Source: Acephala macrosclerotiorum
Taxonomy: Eukaryota > Ascomycota > Leotiomycetes > Helotiales > Mollisiaceae
Assembly (NCBI GenBank): GCA_014904845.1
Contig: MU119960.1
Span: 1-11,588, forward strand
Reading direction: 5' to 3'
Length of the DNA stretch: 11,588 nucleotides
Under the pieces are notes generated by a model. It was not told where the DNA came from. It was given only the letters and a program-made list of their open reading frames with translations, and did not search any database. Shown one piece after another: positions 1-9,957 of the stretch. The position numbers were made by a program, and so were the translations under genes. Within the stretch, counting starts at the first letter, position 1; the number at the start of each line of letters is the position of its first letter.

Positions 1-90
1 AAATAAAATAAATAAAATAAATAAAATAAATAAAATAAATAAAATAAATAAAATAAATAAAATAAATAAAATAAATAAAATAAATAAAAT
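1..90. repeat. Ten exact tandem copies of a 9-bp A-rich unit
   Basis: The unit aaataaaat is repeated ten times with no mismatch, then breaks into aataaatata. It is a simple-sequence minisatellite composed only of A and T. Perfect identity points to recent slippage, or to a collapsed or truncated assembly end, because the array starts at base 1 and may continue to the left. No function is indicated. Confidence 0.97.
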
Positions 91-184
91 AATAAATATA
101 TTTATATAATATATATATTTTAAATATATTAATTTAATTTTATTAATTATATATAATTATAAATTAATATATAAATTTTTTAAA
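91..184. other. GC-free AT stretch rich in short palindromes
   Basis: No G or C occurs from base 1 to base 184. After the 9-bp array the sequence is irregular, with overlapping palindromic words such as atatatat, aatatatt and ttaattaa. Such DNA melts easily and could act as an unwinding or scaffold-attachment element, but that is only a physical inference. It is equally well explained as degenerate simple sequence. Confidence 0.7.
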
Positions 185-314
185 CGAATAAAACTATTAA
201 AAAATTTTTTTTTTACTAAAGATTTTATATTTAAACGAACGTGCCAATAGTACTAATAGTATATTAATCGTTTATTAATTGAATATTATTAGTATTTGAT
301 CAATTAATTTAGTG

Positions 315-335
315 TTATTAACAAATTGTTAATAA
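315..335. repeat. Perfect odd palindrome, 10-bp arms and 1-base centre
   Basis: The arms are ttattaacaa (315-324) and ttgttaataa (326-335) around a single A. It has the shape of an operator dyad, and the arms include a C/G pair. In sequence this AT-rich, about one arm pair of this length is expected per spacer length by chance, so no regulatory role is claimed. Confidence 0.35.
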
Positions 336-1440
336 AGTTCTAATTATATTTTATTGTAATAATTATTTTTCGTATATTTTATAATAGTATTAATAATTAA
401 TAATTGGTTTATTTTTATAAAATACAAAAACAATAATAAATATTTTCGATTTCGATAAAAATTATTTAACAGATTATAATATTTATAAAAATGTGTTTGA
501 ATTTATTGTAAATTGATATTTACGATATTAAATTTCGATTAAAACTCGACGTAAACGCTTGCAAAATATAATACTTTTATTAAATCAAATTAATTGTTTC
601 TCGAAATAATGCTCGTTTTTTTGTATTTTCAAATTTGCGATCGTAATTTATAACGTCAACTTATAAAAAAAATTGTATAAAAACGTTATTTAAAAAAATT
701 AGTAATTGATTTTATTTTAATAAATCGAGTATATATATTATTCAAATTATTGAAATTATATATTAATTTAAAAAACTCGATAATACGTACGCAAATACTT
801 ATATAGATTAATAGTGTAAATTGTATTTTTAATTAATTGTAAAAAATTTTATTGTTGAAATTTTATATAAAATTATTGTAATATTTAAATAAATATTAAA
901 TTGAAACTAAGAAATAGATTAAAAAAAAGCAATATATATAGTATTTATTCGAAATTTGTTTTATTATTAATTTTTTTTCAAAGTATTTAAACGCGTTTCA
1001 ATTGTATTTAATCGAGTATTTATTTTTTGAAAACGAGTAAAAATATTATTATAATTTATTAAAATTTTCATTATATTTTTAAACGATTACAATATTTGAT
1101 TTAATTGTTTTTTAAATCGTTTTAATATTATATTTAATCGTTCGTCGAATTATACAATTATAGGAGTTTATTTTTTTTTCGTTTTTGTTTAATTTTTTTT
1201 TATTATCGTTAATATTTATATAAATACAATATTTTGTACATTCGCTATTTTTTTAATAAAAACGCGAATGTAAATATTGATCGTTTTTCAATTAAATAAT
1301 TATTTAGTAAAAACGTTAAAAAAATAGTTTAATAAAATTATTTTATATAAAAAATAGATTTTAAATAAATTTCCAATAAATAAATAATTGATTATTAAAA
1401 AAAATCACTTGAAACGTAATAAAAAAAATAATAAATTGAT

Positions 1441-1454
1441 AAAAAAAAAAAAAA
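1441..1454 (+). repeat. Homopolymer A run of 14
   Basis: Fourteen consecutive A residues are followed by gaaata, in an A-rich neighbourhood. It could be a slippage tract or the residue of a retroposed poly(A) tail. No target-site duplication or retroposon body could be recognised around it, so the neutral description is preferred. Confidence 0.6.
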
Positions 1455-1524
1455 GAAATACAATAAAAAAAAATTAAATTTAAATAATTAAAATATAAAT
1501 TTATTTTTATTCGTAAAATTTAAT

Positions 1525-1560
1525 ATTATTGGTTTAATTATTATTGGTTTAATTATTATA
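1525..1560 (+). repeat. 15-bp direct repeat, two full copies plus a partial third
   Basis: The unit attattggtttaatt occurs exactly at 1525-1539 and 1540-1554 and continues into a partial third copy (attat). Each unit carries a GG, and the two together account for 2 of only 12 GG/CC dinucleotides I found in the window. Identity of the copies suggests recent duplication. Confidence 0.85.
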
Positions 1561-2414
1561 CGAAAACAAATCGATACTAATAATCGAGATTTTAAATTTT
1601 TTTAAATATTATTCGATATCTTTTTAAAAAAATCGTATAATTTTACTATTGACAATACTATAATTAAAAAATTGTTATAAAATGATTTATATAATTAATA
1701 TAAATTCAAATATTTTAATTTTAATTTTTTGATCGTATAATTATTAAAATATACAACGTACAAAATTACTTTATTTACAATTAACAAAAGAAATTATATT
1801 TTCAAATATTATCGAATAAATTTGTTTTTTTACGATAATAATATAACGTTTAATAATTTATATTATTACATATAATTAGATTTTTATTTACTTTTTTTAC
1901 TATTTTCTTTTTTTATCAATATAATAATTTGATTAATTTCAATCTCAATATTAATTTTTTTTTATATCGAGATTACGATTTTTCGAATTTTACAATTTTT
2001 TGAAAATTAATTGTAATAATTATAAATTTTTTTTTTATTAATTTTTTTCGATTTATTTCAAATTTATTTATTATTTATAATTTCGTTTATTTATTTATTT
2101 TCTCGTAATTTCGTTTTTATTAAAACTTTTTTCGTTTTATTTAAAATTGATTATTAATTATTCTTTTTTCAATCTTTGATTTCTATAATCAATTTACAAT
2201 TAAAATTATTTACAATCTTATTATTATTATCATCGATTTTATTCTTATTACAATAAAATTTTATTTTATTATATTATAATCGTATTACGATTTTATATTT
2301 ATATTATTTCTCGACGTTAAAAAGTTTGTTTTCAAATAAATAAATACAATTTCGATATTTGTTAAACAATTATATAGTTTATTACAATCGCAAAAAATTA
2401 AAAAAATTTACTCG
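1561..2414. other. T-rich non-coding stretch
   Basis: No open frame is supportable. From about 1860 to 2280 the + strand is strongly T-rich; for example 2041-2100 has about 40 T and 15 A. At 2161-2280 C clearly exceeds G (about 12 to 2), unlike the G>C stretch near the left end. The pyrimidine-rich tract could resemble a long splice-acceptor or UTR region, but no exon flanks it. I see nothing else in it. Confidence 0.65.
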
Positions 2415-2751
2415 TTTTTAAATTATTAAAAAATATACTTTTATTTTTATTTCGAAATATATTAATCGTCGTTAATTATTTGTTTTCGATTTTATTTATT
2501 TTGTTTTTAAATTACTAAAAAATACATTTTTATTTTTACTTCGAAATATACTAATAAAATTTAAATTTCTTTCGATATTTAAATTTTTTTACTTTCGAAT
2601 TATTGAAATATACATTTTTATTTTTACTTGAAACTAATTAATCAATCTATAGTTTCTTATTCGCGATCCAAGTATACTAAGTTTAATTGTTCTTAAATTG
2701 TTGAAAAATGTAATTTTATTTTTACATCGAAATAAACTAATCAATTTATAG
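2415..2751 (+). repeat. Diverged tandem array, four copies of an ~90-bp unit
   Basis: A conserved core runs: (a/g)aatta-type start, short A run, tatac or tacat, then ttttatttttac, tcgaaata and actaat. The core starts near 2420, 2509, 2597 and 2695, giving spacings of about 89, 88 and 98 bp. Copies 3 and 4 also share a downstream tail, tcaatctatag (2642-2652) against tcaatttatag (2741-2751). Differences are mostly C/T and A/G, and copy 3 has lost the CpG in tcgaaa. The array is old, non-coding and of unknown origin. It may be a short satellite or the remains of a duplicated element. Confidence 0.75.
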
Positions 2752-3566
2752 ATTTTTTTATTACTTTTTATCGATTCCTTCGAAAAAATCGATAATATAT
2801 CGTATGACGACATTTTTCAAAAAACGAATTAATACAAAAAAATAAATAATTAGTTTATTTTTATTAAAATTGATTTTATTTCAATTTTCGTAGTAATTTT
2901 AATAAAACTTTTAATAATATTTTCGATTTTCGAAAATAATTTCGAATATTTAAATAAATTAATAAAAAATTAAATCAAAATAAAAAATAGAAATTTGAAT
3001 ATAATAAAAAAAAAAAAAATTCATTTCGTAATTATACTCAATAAATTATTTTATAATTATATTTAATAAACTTGTAATTAATTAATTCGTCGTTTTTTTA
3101 TTAAATATTTATTAAATTTAAAATTTTTTATTATTATTATTTCAATTTTTTTTTTCAAGAATAGAAAAATTTTTTTTTATTTAAAATATATTTACTAATA
3201 ATTCTTTTAATTGTTTGATAATAGAATTTGAATTTTTATTAATAATTAGTATTTAATTTAATAGAAAATAATTATTATTTTTTTTCGTAGAAATAATTAA
3301 AAATATTATTATTTTTAAATATTTTTCATTAATTATTAAACGTTTTTTCTAAGTATAAATAGTTTTTTTGATTTAAAGAAAAAAGTAATAAAATAAATTT
3401 AATAATCACTTTTGTATTAGTTTTTAAATTTTTATTATTATTCGTTTAATATATTTATATCGTTTTATAAAATAAAAAAATTAAAAAACTTTTAAAAAAA
3501 AGTTTTAATATTTTATTCAAGTTTTTTAGCGTTAAAAATTCGATCGATATTTACGTATATATTGTC

Positions 3567-3567
<1 letters not shown>
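2752..3567. other. Non-coding AT-rich stretch, no gene seen
   Basis: It is stop-rich in all frames. It contains several short runs (A13 near 3007-3019, T8-T10 runs near 3150-3180) and small chance hairpins, such as 9-bp arms at 3485-3493 and 3498-3506 around aaaa. I recognise no coding, RNA or mobile-element signal. Confidence 0.65.

Positions 3568-3597
<30 letters not shown>
3568..3597 (+). repeat. (TTA)10 microsatellite
   Basis: Ten uninterrupted TTA units follow the CpG-containing sequence attgtcg and end in aaaa. The uniform repeat suggests a polymorphic trinucleotide locus. In no frame does it form part of a longer open frame, so it is not a homopolymeric amino-acid tract of a gene. Confidence 0.95.
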
Positions 3598-3598
<1 letters not shown>

Positions 3599-4798
3599 AA
3601 TTGTTTTGTAAATTAAATATTTTTTATTTTATTGAATTTATTTGAAATCAAATAAATTTTGTAATTATCAAATATTAATTTTTTCGATTATTAATTTAAT
3701 TTTTTTTCGAACGAACGATTAAATTAATTAATTGAATAAAAGCGTATAATAAATACGATAATACAATTTTTATATTTTGTATTATTTAATCATTAAATTT
3801 TTTTGAGATTTAATAAAATGTTTTTATTTTTTGAAAATCTTTTCATGAAAATTTTTTTAATATTTTAAAAATATAAAAAAAGTTCAATACGAGTATTTAA
3901 ATTATTTTTTAATATTATTATTTTAAAATAAATCGATTAAATATATATTTTGATTTTGCGTTTTTTTTTTGATTGTTTTATTTTTTTTTGTTTAAAACAA
4001 AATCGAATTTATAGATTTTTTAATATATATATAAAACGATAAATTGTATAAATTAAAACTTTACTAACGATTTTTAGTGATAAAAATCGATATTTAAATC
4101 GATTATATCGAAAAAAAAAATTTTTGATTTTATAAAAAAAAAAACTTTTTTTTAAAAAAGAAAAATATACGAAATATTTTCGAATTTATTTTAAAATATT
4201 TAATATAAAATATTATTAGAAATATATTGTTTATTAAGATTGTAAAATAAAATTTGTATTAAAATTATCGCGTATAAATTACAATTTTACATTTTATTGT
4301 ATTATAAAATTGAAAATATTATTTTTTTAATTTATTAATTTTTTAATTATAATAATAATACGAAATTAAATTTATTATAAAAAATACTTGAAATTAATAA
4401 AATTTTTAAATAATTTATTTCAATACAAATACAAAAATTTTAATATTAAACGCGAGTAAAAATACAAAATTATTTTATACAAATATCAAATAATACGATA
4501 ACGATTAATTTCTCTCGAAAATAACGACTTTTTATTAATAAACGATAACGAATCAAATAAAAATTATTTTTTTATTAATAAAAATAAAAACGATCGAATA
4601 ATATTTATAATTATTATATATAAAAAATTATATTAATTATTTTTTCTTTTAATAATATTTTTATATAAATTATTCAAATAATATATTCTAATAATATTAA
4701 TCTACAATTTAAACGTAAAATTTATTATATCGACACTTATTAAAATCTTTCGAATTTAAAACGCATATACGAATATTCTATCAATCGCAAATAATTTA
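3598..4798. other. Non-coding stretch containing the base-skew switch
   Basis: No gene can be supported. Left of about 4260 the + strand tends to have T>A and G>C; 4201-4260 has 5 G and no C. Right of about 4380 it has A>T and C>G; 4381-4440 has 4 C and 1 G, and 4681-4740 has 8 C and 2 G. Two small inverted repeats lie at 3690-3728 (11-bp arms) and 3758-3785 (9-bp arms ataatacaa/ttgtattat). Both are within what chance predicts at this composition. Confidence 0.6.
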
Positions 4799-4874
4799 AT
4801 CGAAAAAAAGTCTATTAAAAATTTAATTAAAAATAAATTTATCAAAAAAAAGTTTATTAAAAACGAATTTATCG
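4799..4874 (+). repeat. 42-bp tandem duplication, second copy partial
   Basis: A 23-base block at 4799-4821 recurs at 4841-4863 with 21 of 23 bases identical. It begins atcgaaaaaaag in the first copy and atcaaaaaaaag in the second. The two differences are G to A and C to T. The repeat fades after acgaattt in copy 2, and atcgat may begin a third copy at 4871. It is non-coding. Confidence 0.7.
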
Positions 4875-7041
4875 ATAATATTAACAAATTAATATTTAAT
4901 ATTTTTATAATAAAATTTCAAAATAAATCTATTTATAAATTTAATAATATTGAATATATTATTAGTACAATAAAAATAATATTTAAAATAAAATCGAAAA
5001 TCGTACTTATATATTTCAAATAAAATAAAAATATTAATTACTTTTCGAATTAATTTATACGAAAAAATAATTTAAAATAAAAAAAAAAATTATTAATTTT
5101 ATTAATAATATTAAAAAAAAATTCGTAATAATTATTTACTTTTAAATATAATTAGAATTTGACATTTTAATTCGCGAGAATTAAATATAATAAAATTAAA
5201 ATTAAATTTTTTTTTAAAAATTTTGAATTTTATATCGAAATATAAATTTTTTTTAACGCAATACGAAATTACATCGATTTAATACGAAATATATATAATA
5301 TGTCATATAAAATCTCTAATAAAAATCGATAAAAAAAGCAAAAAATTGTCGTATCGAATTAAATTAAAAATAGTAAATTATAAATATATGCGTTTTTATT
5401 TCGTTCAATTATATAATATTTAAAATTTTTATTAGATTATCGTTTTTTTAAAAACAATTTTATTTGAATTTTAATACAAAAATTTTACAATATTAATAAT
5501 TCAAAAATATACAATAAAATATATATAACAAATTAATAATAAAATTTGCAAAAAAAATTATTTTTCAATACAATAATTATACTAATTATTATTTTTATAA
5601 ATAAAACTCTAATAATATATTTACGAAAAAATTAATTAATTTAATTCGTTTATATTCAAATTAAAAATTTCGTAAAAAAAATTTATTAATAATAAAATGT
5701 TTTATTAATACTTTTAATTAAATTTTTTTCAATTTCGAAAAATATTATTAAAAAATCTAATAATAATATAATATACACTATTAAATTTTTTTTTATTATA
5801 TATATATAAATATTATTTTCGAAAGTTCGTATTTTTTTATTCGATTTAAATCTATTATTAATTCAAGTATTAAAATTACAAATACTTATTTAAATCGATT
5901 AATTAATTCGTTGTACGAACGACGAAATACGATAATATTATTCTATTTATTTTAATTTATTTATTGATTATCAAAAAATCGTAATTATTACAAAAATCAA
6001 ATCGAATTAACAATATAAAATATATTAAATTTCACGAAACAAACTTTAAAACATTTTAAAATTCTAATTATATTAAATATATAATCAAATGTTTCAATAA
6101 ATAAAAATAGAAAAAAAGCAAAATATAAATAAAAAAAATTCAATTTAAATCTATTTAATAATTAATTTTACGTAAAAATATAAATTTATTAATATTTATA
6201 AAAATATTTTTATTAATATATTATATCAATTTCAAAAAAGTATTTTTAAAAACTTTATAAAATAATTAAATAAATTTATACAAAATTATATTTAATTATA
6301 ATAATAAATAAAAATTTAAAAAAAAAAAAACTATAATTATAAACAATTTTTTAATTTTATTCAATTAAATAAACGATTTCGTAGTATATTAAAATATTAA
6401 AATTTGAAATATTTCAATAATTATAACTTTGTTTAATAATAAACTAATAATAAAAAACGAAATTTATTTAAAATTTTCATTTTTATTATTATATTAATTT
6501 TTTTTTTTTTAAGTATTTTACGCGTTATTTTACACTCGAACTTTAATAGATTTTATAACGATTATCGTATATTGAATATATAATAAAACAACAATTGAAT
6601 ATTTAAATTAAATTTTTATTCGCATTTTTTATAGTAAAAAAGCGTTTATTAAATATCGAGTAACGAATAATAAAAAAAACGTATATTAATATTATTTTAA
6701 ATTTTATTTTTTAAATTATTATATTGAATTTATTTTGCGATTTAATACTTTTAATAAGTTCGATACAAAACACATAAAAACAATCTATAAATTTTTATTT
6801 AAAGCTTTTTTCGAACGAATAAATAAAAATAATAATTTTATTAAATAATTAATTATATAAAATATTCGAAATATAAATCGTAAAACGATAAAATATTAAT
6901 TTTTTTATTTTTTTAATAGGAAATTCGAAGTATATATTTTTATTAAAATTCAAATTACTTTTATAATAATTATATTTATTAAAATTATATTACTCAATTA
7001 TTAAAAATTAATTTGAAATAAATCGATATATATACGTACTT

Positions 7042-7057
7042 TTGAATTCGAATTCAA
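7042..7057. repeat. Perfect 16-bp palindrome centred on a CpG
   Basis: The sequence ttgaattcgaattcaa reads identically on both strands and contains two gaattc sites around a central CG. It carries more G and C than typical chance palindromes here. No promoter or gene lies beside it, so a protein-binding role is unsupported. Confidence 0.45.
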
Positions 7058-7725
7058 TAGTACGATAACGATATTAAAAACTCGAAAAGTAATCGATTTA
7101 AAAAAATTTATTGAAATTTTGATTTTATTCGTTAAAAAAAATCGAATAAAATTATAAAATAAAAAAATCGATAATAATAAACGTAATATTTGTAAAAAAG
7201 ATTTTATATAAATATACGATTTTTTTATATAGTTTTTTTCGAGTATTAAATATTGAAAACGTATTAATAAAAACGAAACGAATTTTAAAATTGAAAAATC
7301 GAAATCTTTAAAATATACGTCAAATTAAAAAAATAATAATTTTCGCAATAATTATTACTAAATACAAAAATATTTTCGAGTCGAGTATATCGATATAATC
7401 GATATTTAAAAAAGTAAATAAATCGATTTATTGTAAGTTTTAATTAAAATCGTTAATATTGAATTTTCGAATTAAAAATTAGATTATTTTTTATTTGAGT
7501 ATTATACAATATTGATTAATATTTATCCGTTGAAAAATAAATTTTTTTTTAGTATTGTATATAAAATAATCGAAATAACGAAATCGAAAATACTAAAAAT
7601 TGAAAAATTTAAAGTATTTAAAAAATAGCGATTTTATTTTCTTTTAATAATATTATATAATATATATATTATATCGATATCGCATAATATCGAATTTAAA
7701 ACAATAAATATATTTTATATTAATA

Positions 7726-7751
7726 ATTATATTGATTAAAATCAATATAAT
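7726..7751. repeat. Inverted repeat, 12-bp arms and 2-base loop
   Basis: The arms attatattgatt (7726-7737) and aatcaatataat (7740-7751) are exact reverse complements around aa. An RNA copy would form a hairpin, though a two-base loop would open to at least four. A few such structures are expected by chance in 11.6 kb of this composition, and no T run or gene end suggests a terminator. Confidence 0.4.
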
Positions 7752-8102
7752 AAATTGTACAAAAAAAATTAATTTAAAAAAAAATTAATAATAATTCGAA
7801 AAATTCAAAAAAAATATAATATAAAAAAAAATCAATAAAAAAATAATATAATTTAATAAATTAAATTATCGTATTACGTAGTATTTCAATAATAAAAATC
7901 GAGAATATAAAAATAAATTCTTATAATAAATAGTGATTTTTTTTTTATATTTTATAAAATGAAAACAATTTACTAAAAATATTATTAAAAAAATTATTAA
8001 AAAAAGTATTTTTTTATTCGAATTTTTATTATTAATATTATAATATCGAATTTATATTAATATATAATAAAGTTTTTTTAAATATATTTTTTAATCAATA
8101 CG

Positions 8103-8126
8103 TTTTTTTTTTTTTTTTTTTTTTTT
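8103..8126 (+). repeat. Homopolymer T run of 24
   Basis: Twenty-four consecutive T residues follow acg and end in ataataat. It is the longest homopolymer in the window. As poly(A) on the minus strand it could mark the tail of a retroposed copy, but the sequence to its right gives no recognisable body or target-site duplication. Its true length is likely to be uncertain in an assembly. Confidence 0.85.
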
Positions 8127-8370
8127 ATAATAATATATTTTTATTGAATAATTAAATATATTACGTATAATTATACGTTTTTTGATTTTATTTATTATTT
8201 TTCAAAAATATTTAAAAATTTTCAATAAAATCAAAAAATAAATAATATAATATATATTTACTTTTATTATTTGATTTTTTTTTTTATTAATATATTATTT
8301 TTATTATTAGAATATTAATTTATTTTAATAAAATTCAAAATAAAATACGTAGAATATACTTCGAAATAAT

Positions 8371-8389
8371 AGTAATTCGAGTCGCAAAA
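8371..8389 (+). repeat. Dispersed 19-bp repeat, copy 1
   Basis: agtaattcgagtcgcaaaa matches 8689-8707 at 18 of 19 positions, with both CpG conserved. At this CpG content such a match is much less likely by chance than an all-A/T match. A shorter relative, taattcgcaaaataa, lies near 9037. No function is known to me. Confidence 0.55.
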
Positions 8390-8443
8390 ATTAAATACGT
8401 AATAACGAAATATTTGTTTTTTTGATACAAATTTTAATTTATA

Positions 8444-8512
8444 TTTTTTTTTATTTTTTTTATTTTTTTTATATTTTGTTTTATATTTTTTTTCGTTTTT
8501 TATATTTTATAT
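8444..8512 (+). repeat. T-tract block with a 9-bp period, decayed to the right
   Basis: T runs of 8-9 are separated by single A bases at 8453, 8462 and 8471, giving a 9-bp period. The block then becomes less regular (attttgttttata, ttttcgttttttata). On the minus strand it is a run of A-tracts. Spacing near one helical turn would favour intrinsic bending or nucleosome exclusion, which is inferred from known A-tract behaviour and not demonstrated. Confidence 0.6.
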
Positions 8513-9931
8513 TAAAAATTAATATTAATTAAATATTTAAAATCGATTACGCGTTATAAAAAATATTTCGAGATTTATTATATCGAAAATTAAATTATTA
8601 TTAAATACAAATCGACGTAATTTCTTATTTTTTTTTTTTGTTTTATTTTCTTTCGATAATTACGTATCGTTTAATCGACGTATACTCGAGTAATTCGAAT
8701 CGCAAAATAACAATTATAATTCATTTCAAACGTTTTAAACAAAACTCGAAAACGATTCAAATAAAATACTTTACTATTTATAAAATAATTTTAAAATTCG
8801 ATCTTATCGAAAAAATCTATTAATACGCGATATAATTATATATTCAATTCGTAAATTTTTTTTATTAATATTTTAATTTCTATATATTAAATAATTAATC
8901 AATTCAATTTCTAATAATAATTTTAATTTAAATCAAACGAATATATTTTCGAAAAAACTATTATTAATTATTAATTTTTAATAAATAACTAATAAAATAA
9001 AAACAATTATAAGTTTTACGAATTAAAAATAATAATAATTCGCAAAATAAATACTATAATTATACTTTGTCTCGATTCGTTATTAATTCGTATTAAATGC
9101 GCGATTGAATTAATAATAAACGATTTCAAATTTTAATAAATATTTGTAAAACAATTCGCGATTTTTTTTTATTGAATATATAAAATATAAACGAAATAAA
9201 TCGATAAATTTTTTAATTCAATAAAATTACTAATTATATTATATTTTTTTTAAATTAATTAAAAATATAATATGAAAATAAATTCTACGTTTGTATTAAT
9301 ATTTTATAATCAAAATAAAAAAAATAAACAAACGATATTTTTATTATATATTTCAATTTTTTTTTCGAATTTATTAATATTTAAAAATAGTATTTTTTTT
9401 TTCAAAAATTAAAAAATAATTTAATTCAATTTTTAATTATATAATCGTTTTAATTTTAATAATAATTGTTTTTACAATAAAAAAACGATATCGATTAAAT
9501 AATAATAAAAAATTACATTTTAAATTCGATATTAAAAATAATAAATTTTATTATTTTTATATTTGTAATATTTTAATATTATTTAGTACTTTTTTATAAA
9601 ATTAAAAACAATTGAAAAATTATATTTATATAAAAATAATTTGATATTCGTTTATTTGTAACGAAAAAAATCAAAATAATAATTTTTATAATTAATATTA
9701 TTATTAATTTCGAAACTATTAAAAATTCGTACAAAGAAACGATATCAAATTTAAAAAAAAATTCAAATTTTAACGAAATACATTCGATTGTTTTCAATAA
9801 ATATAAAATTAACGATTTTTATTTAATTTAAAAAACAATGAAATTCAATAAAAAAAAGTAGTACAATATATAATTTGTTTTTGATTATAATTATTCGATA
9901 TTATTCGAATTTAATTATTTAAAAATAATAT
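8513..9931. other. Non-coding stretch with a small higher-GC island
   Basis: G+C rises to about 25-28% at 8641-8760, mostly through CpG, then falls back. A TTG-initiated 61-codon frame (8638-8823, +) overlaps the island but has no ATG, no recognisable domain and no convincing splice sites. A 67-codon TTG frame on the minus strand (9594-9797) is a run of Ile/Leu/Phe with no recognisable family. Neither is called as a gene. Confidence 0.6.
8689..8707 (+). repeat. Dispersed 19-bp repeat, copy 2
   Basis: agtaattcgaatcgcaaaa differs from the copy at 8371-8389 only by A for G at the tenth base. It sits inside the higher-GC island. The copies are 318 bp apart in the same orientation. Sequence outside the 19 bases does not align well. 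Confidence 0.55.
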
Positions 9932-9957
9932 AAAAAATGAAAATAAAAAATGAAAAT
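9932..9957 (+). repeat. 13-bp unit repeated twice
   Basis: aaaaaatgaaaat is directly repeated at 9932-9944 and 9945-9957 and fades into aaaaaaaatgtaatt. It is simple low-complexity duplication, with no coding frame of note. Confidence 0.75.

Larger units (their letters stand above)
185..1524. other. Non-coding AT-rich stretch, no gene seen
   Basis: Both strands are closed by frequent TAA/TAG codons and no frame extends usefully. The first part (about 240-960) is unusual in having more G than C on the + strand; for example 481-540 has 7 G and 2 C, and 841-900 has 3 G and no C. A locally GC-richer patch lies at 601-660 (17 of 60 bases). CpG makes up much of the G+C present. A 14-base A run lies at 1441-1454. 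I see no RNA gene, promoter or mobile-element end. Confidence 0.75.
4875..8102. other. Long non-coding AT-rich stretch, no gene seen
   Basis: More than 3 kb in which no frame stays open long enough to support a protein and no structured RNA is visible. To about 6.4 kb the + strand is A-rich with C>G; around 7.44-7.56 kb G exceeds C again. A CpG-dense patch lies near 5896-5932 (about six CpG in under 40 bases, including ttcgttgtacgaa). A palindrome at 7042-7057 and a 12-bp-arm inverted repeat at 7726-7751 are listed separately. Otherwise I see nothing. Confidence 0.65.

Noticed and set aside
240..330. Possible inverted copy of the right end (11240-11325), as in a transposon with terminal repeats
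   Set aside because: Only short words such as caaatacta and attagta correspond, with no consistent alignment, and the outermost microsatellites are in direct orientation.
3485..3785. Cluster of short hairpins (3485-3506, 3690-3728, 3758-3785)
   Set aside because: At this base composition two random bases pair with probability about 0.4, so arms of 9-11 bp with short loops are expected several times in 11.6 kb.
8103..8126. T24 run as a retroposon poly(A) tail on the minus strand
   Set aside because: No element body, no target-site duplication and no open frame adjoin it; simple slippage is enough.
8638..8823. 61-codon open frame on the + strand
   Set aside because: It starts at TTG with no ATG inside, has no recognisable domain, and about two frames of this length are expected by chance given a stop frequency near 0.11 per codon.
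9594..9797. 67-codon hydrophobic frame on the - strand
   Set aside because: It starts at TTG, has no internal Met, and its Ile/Leu/Phe content simply reflects AT-rich codons. An apparent membrane segment is expected from such composition.
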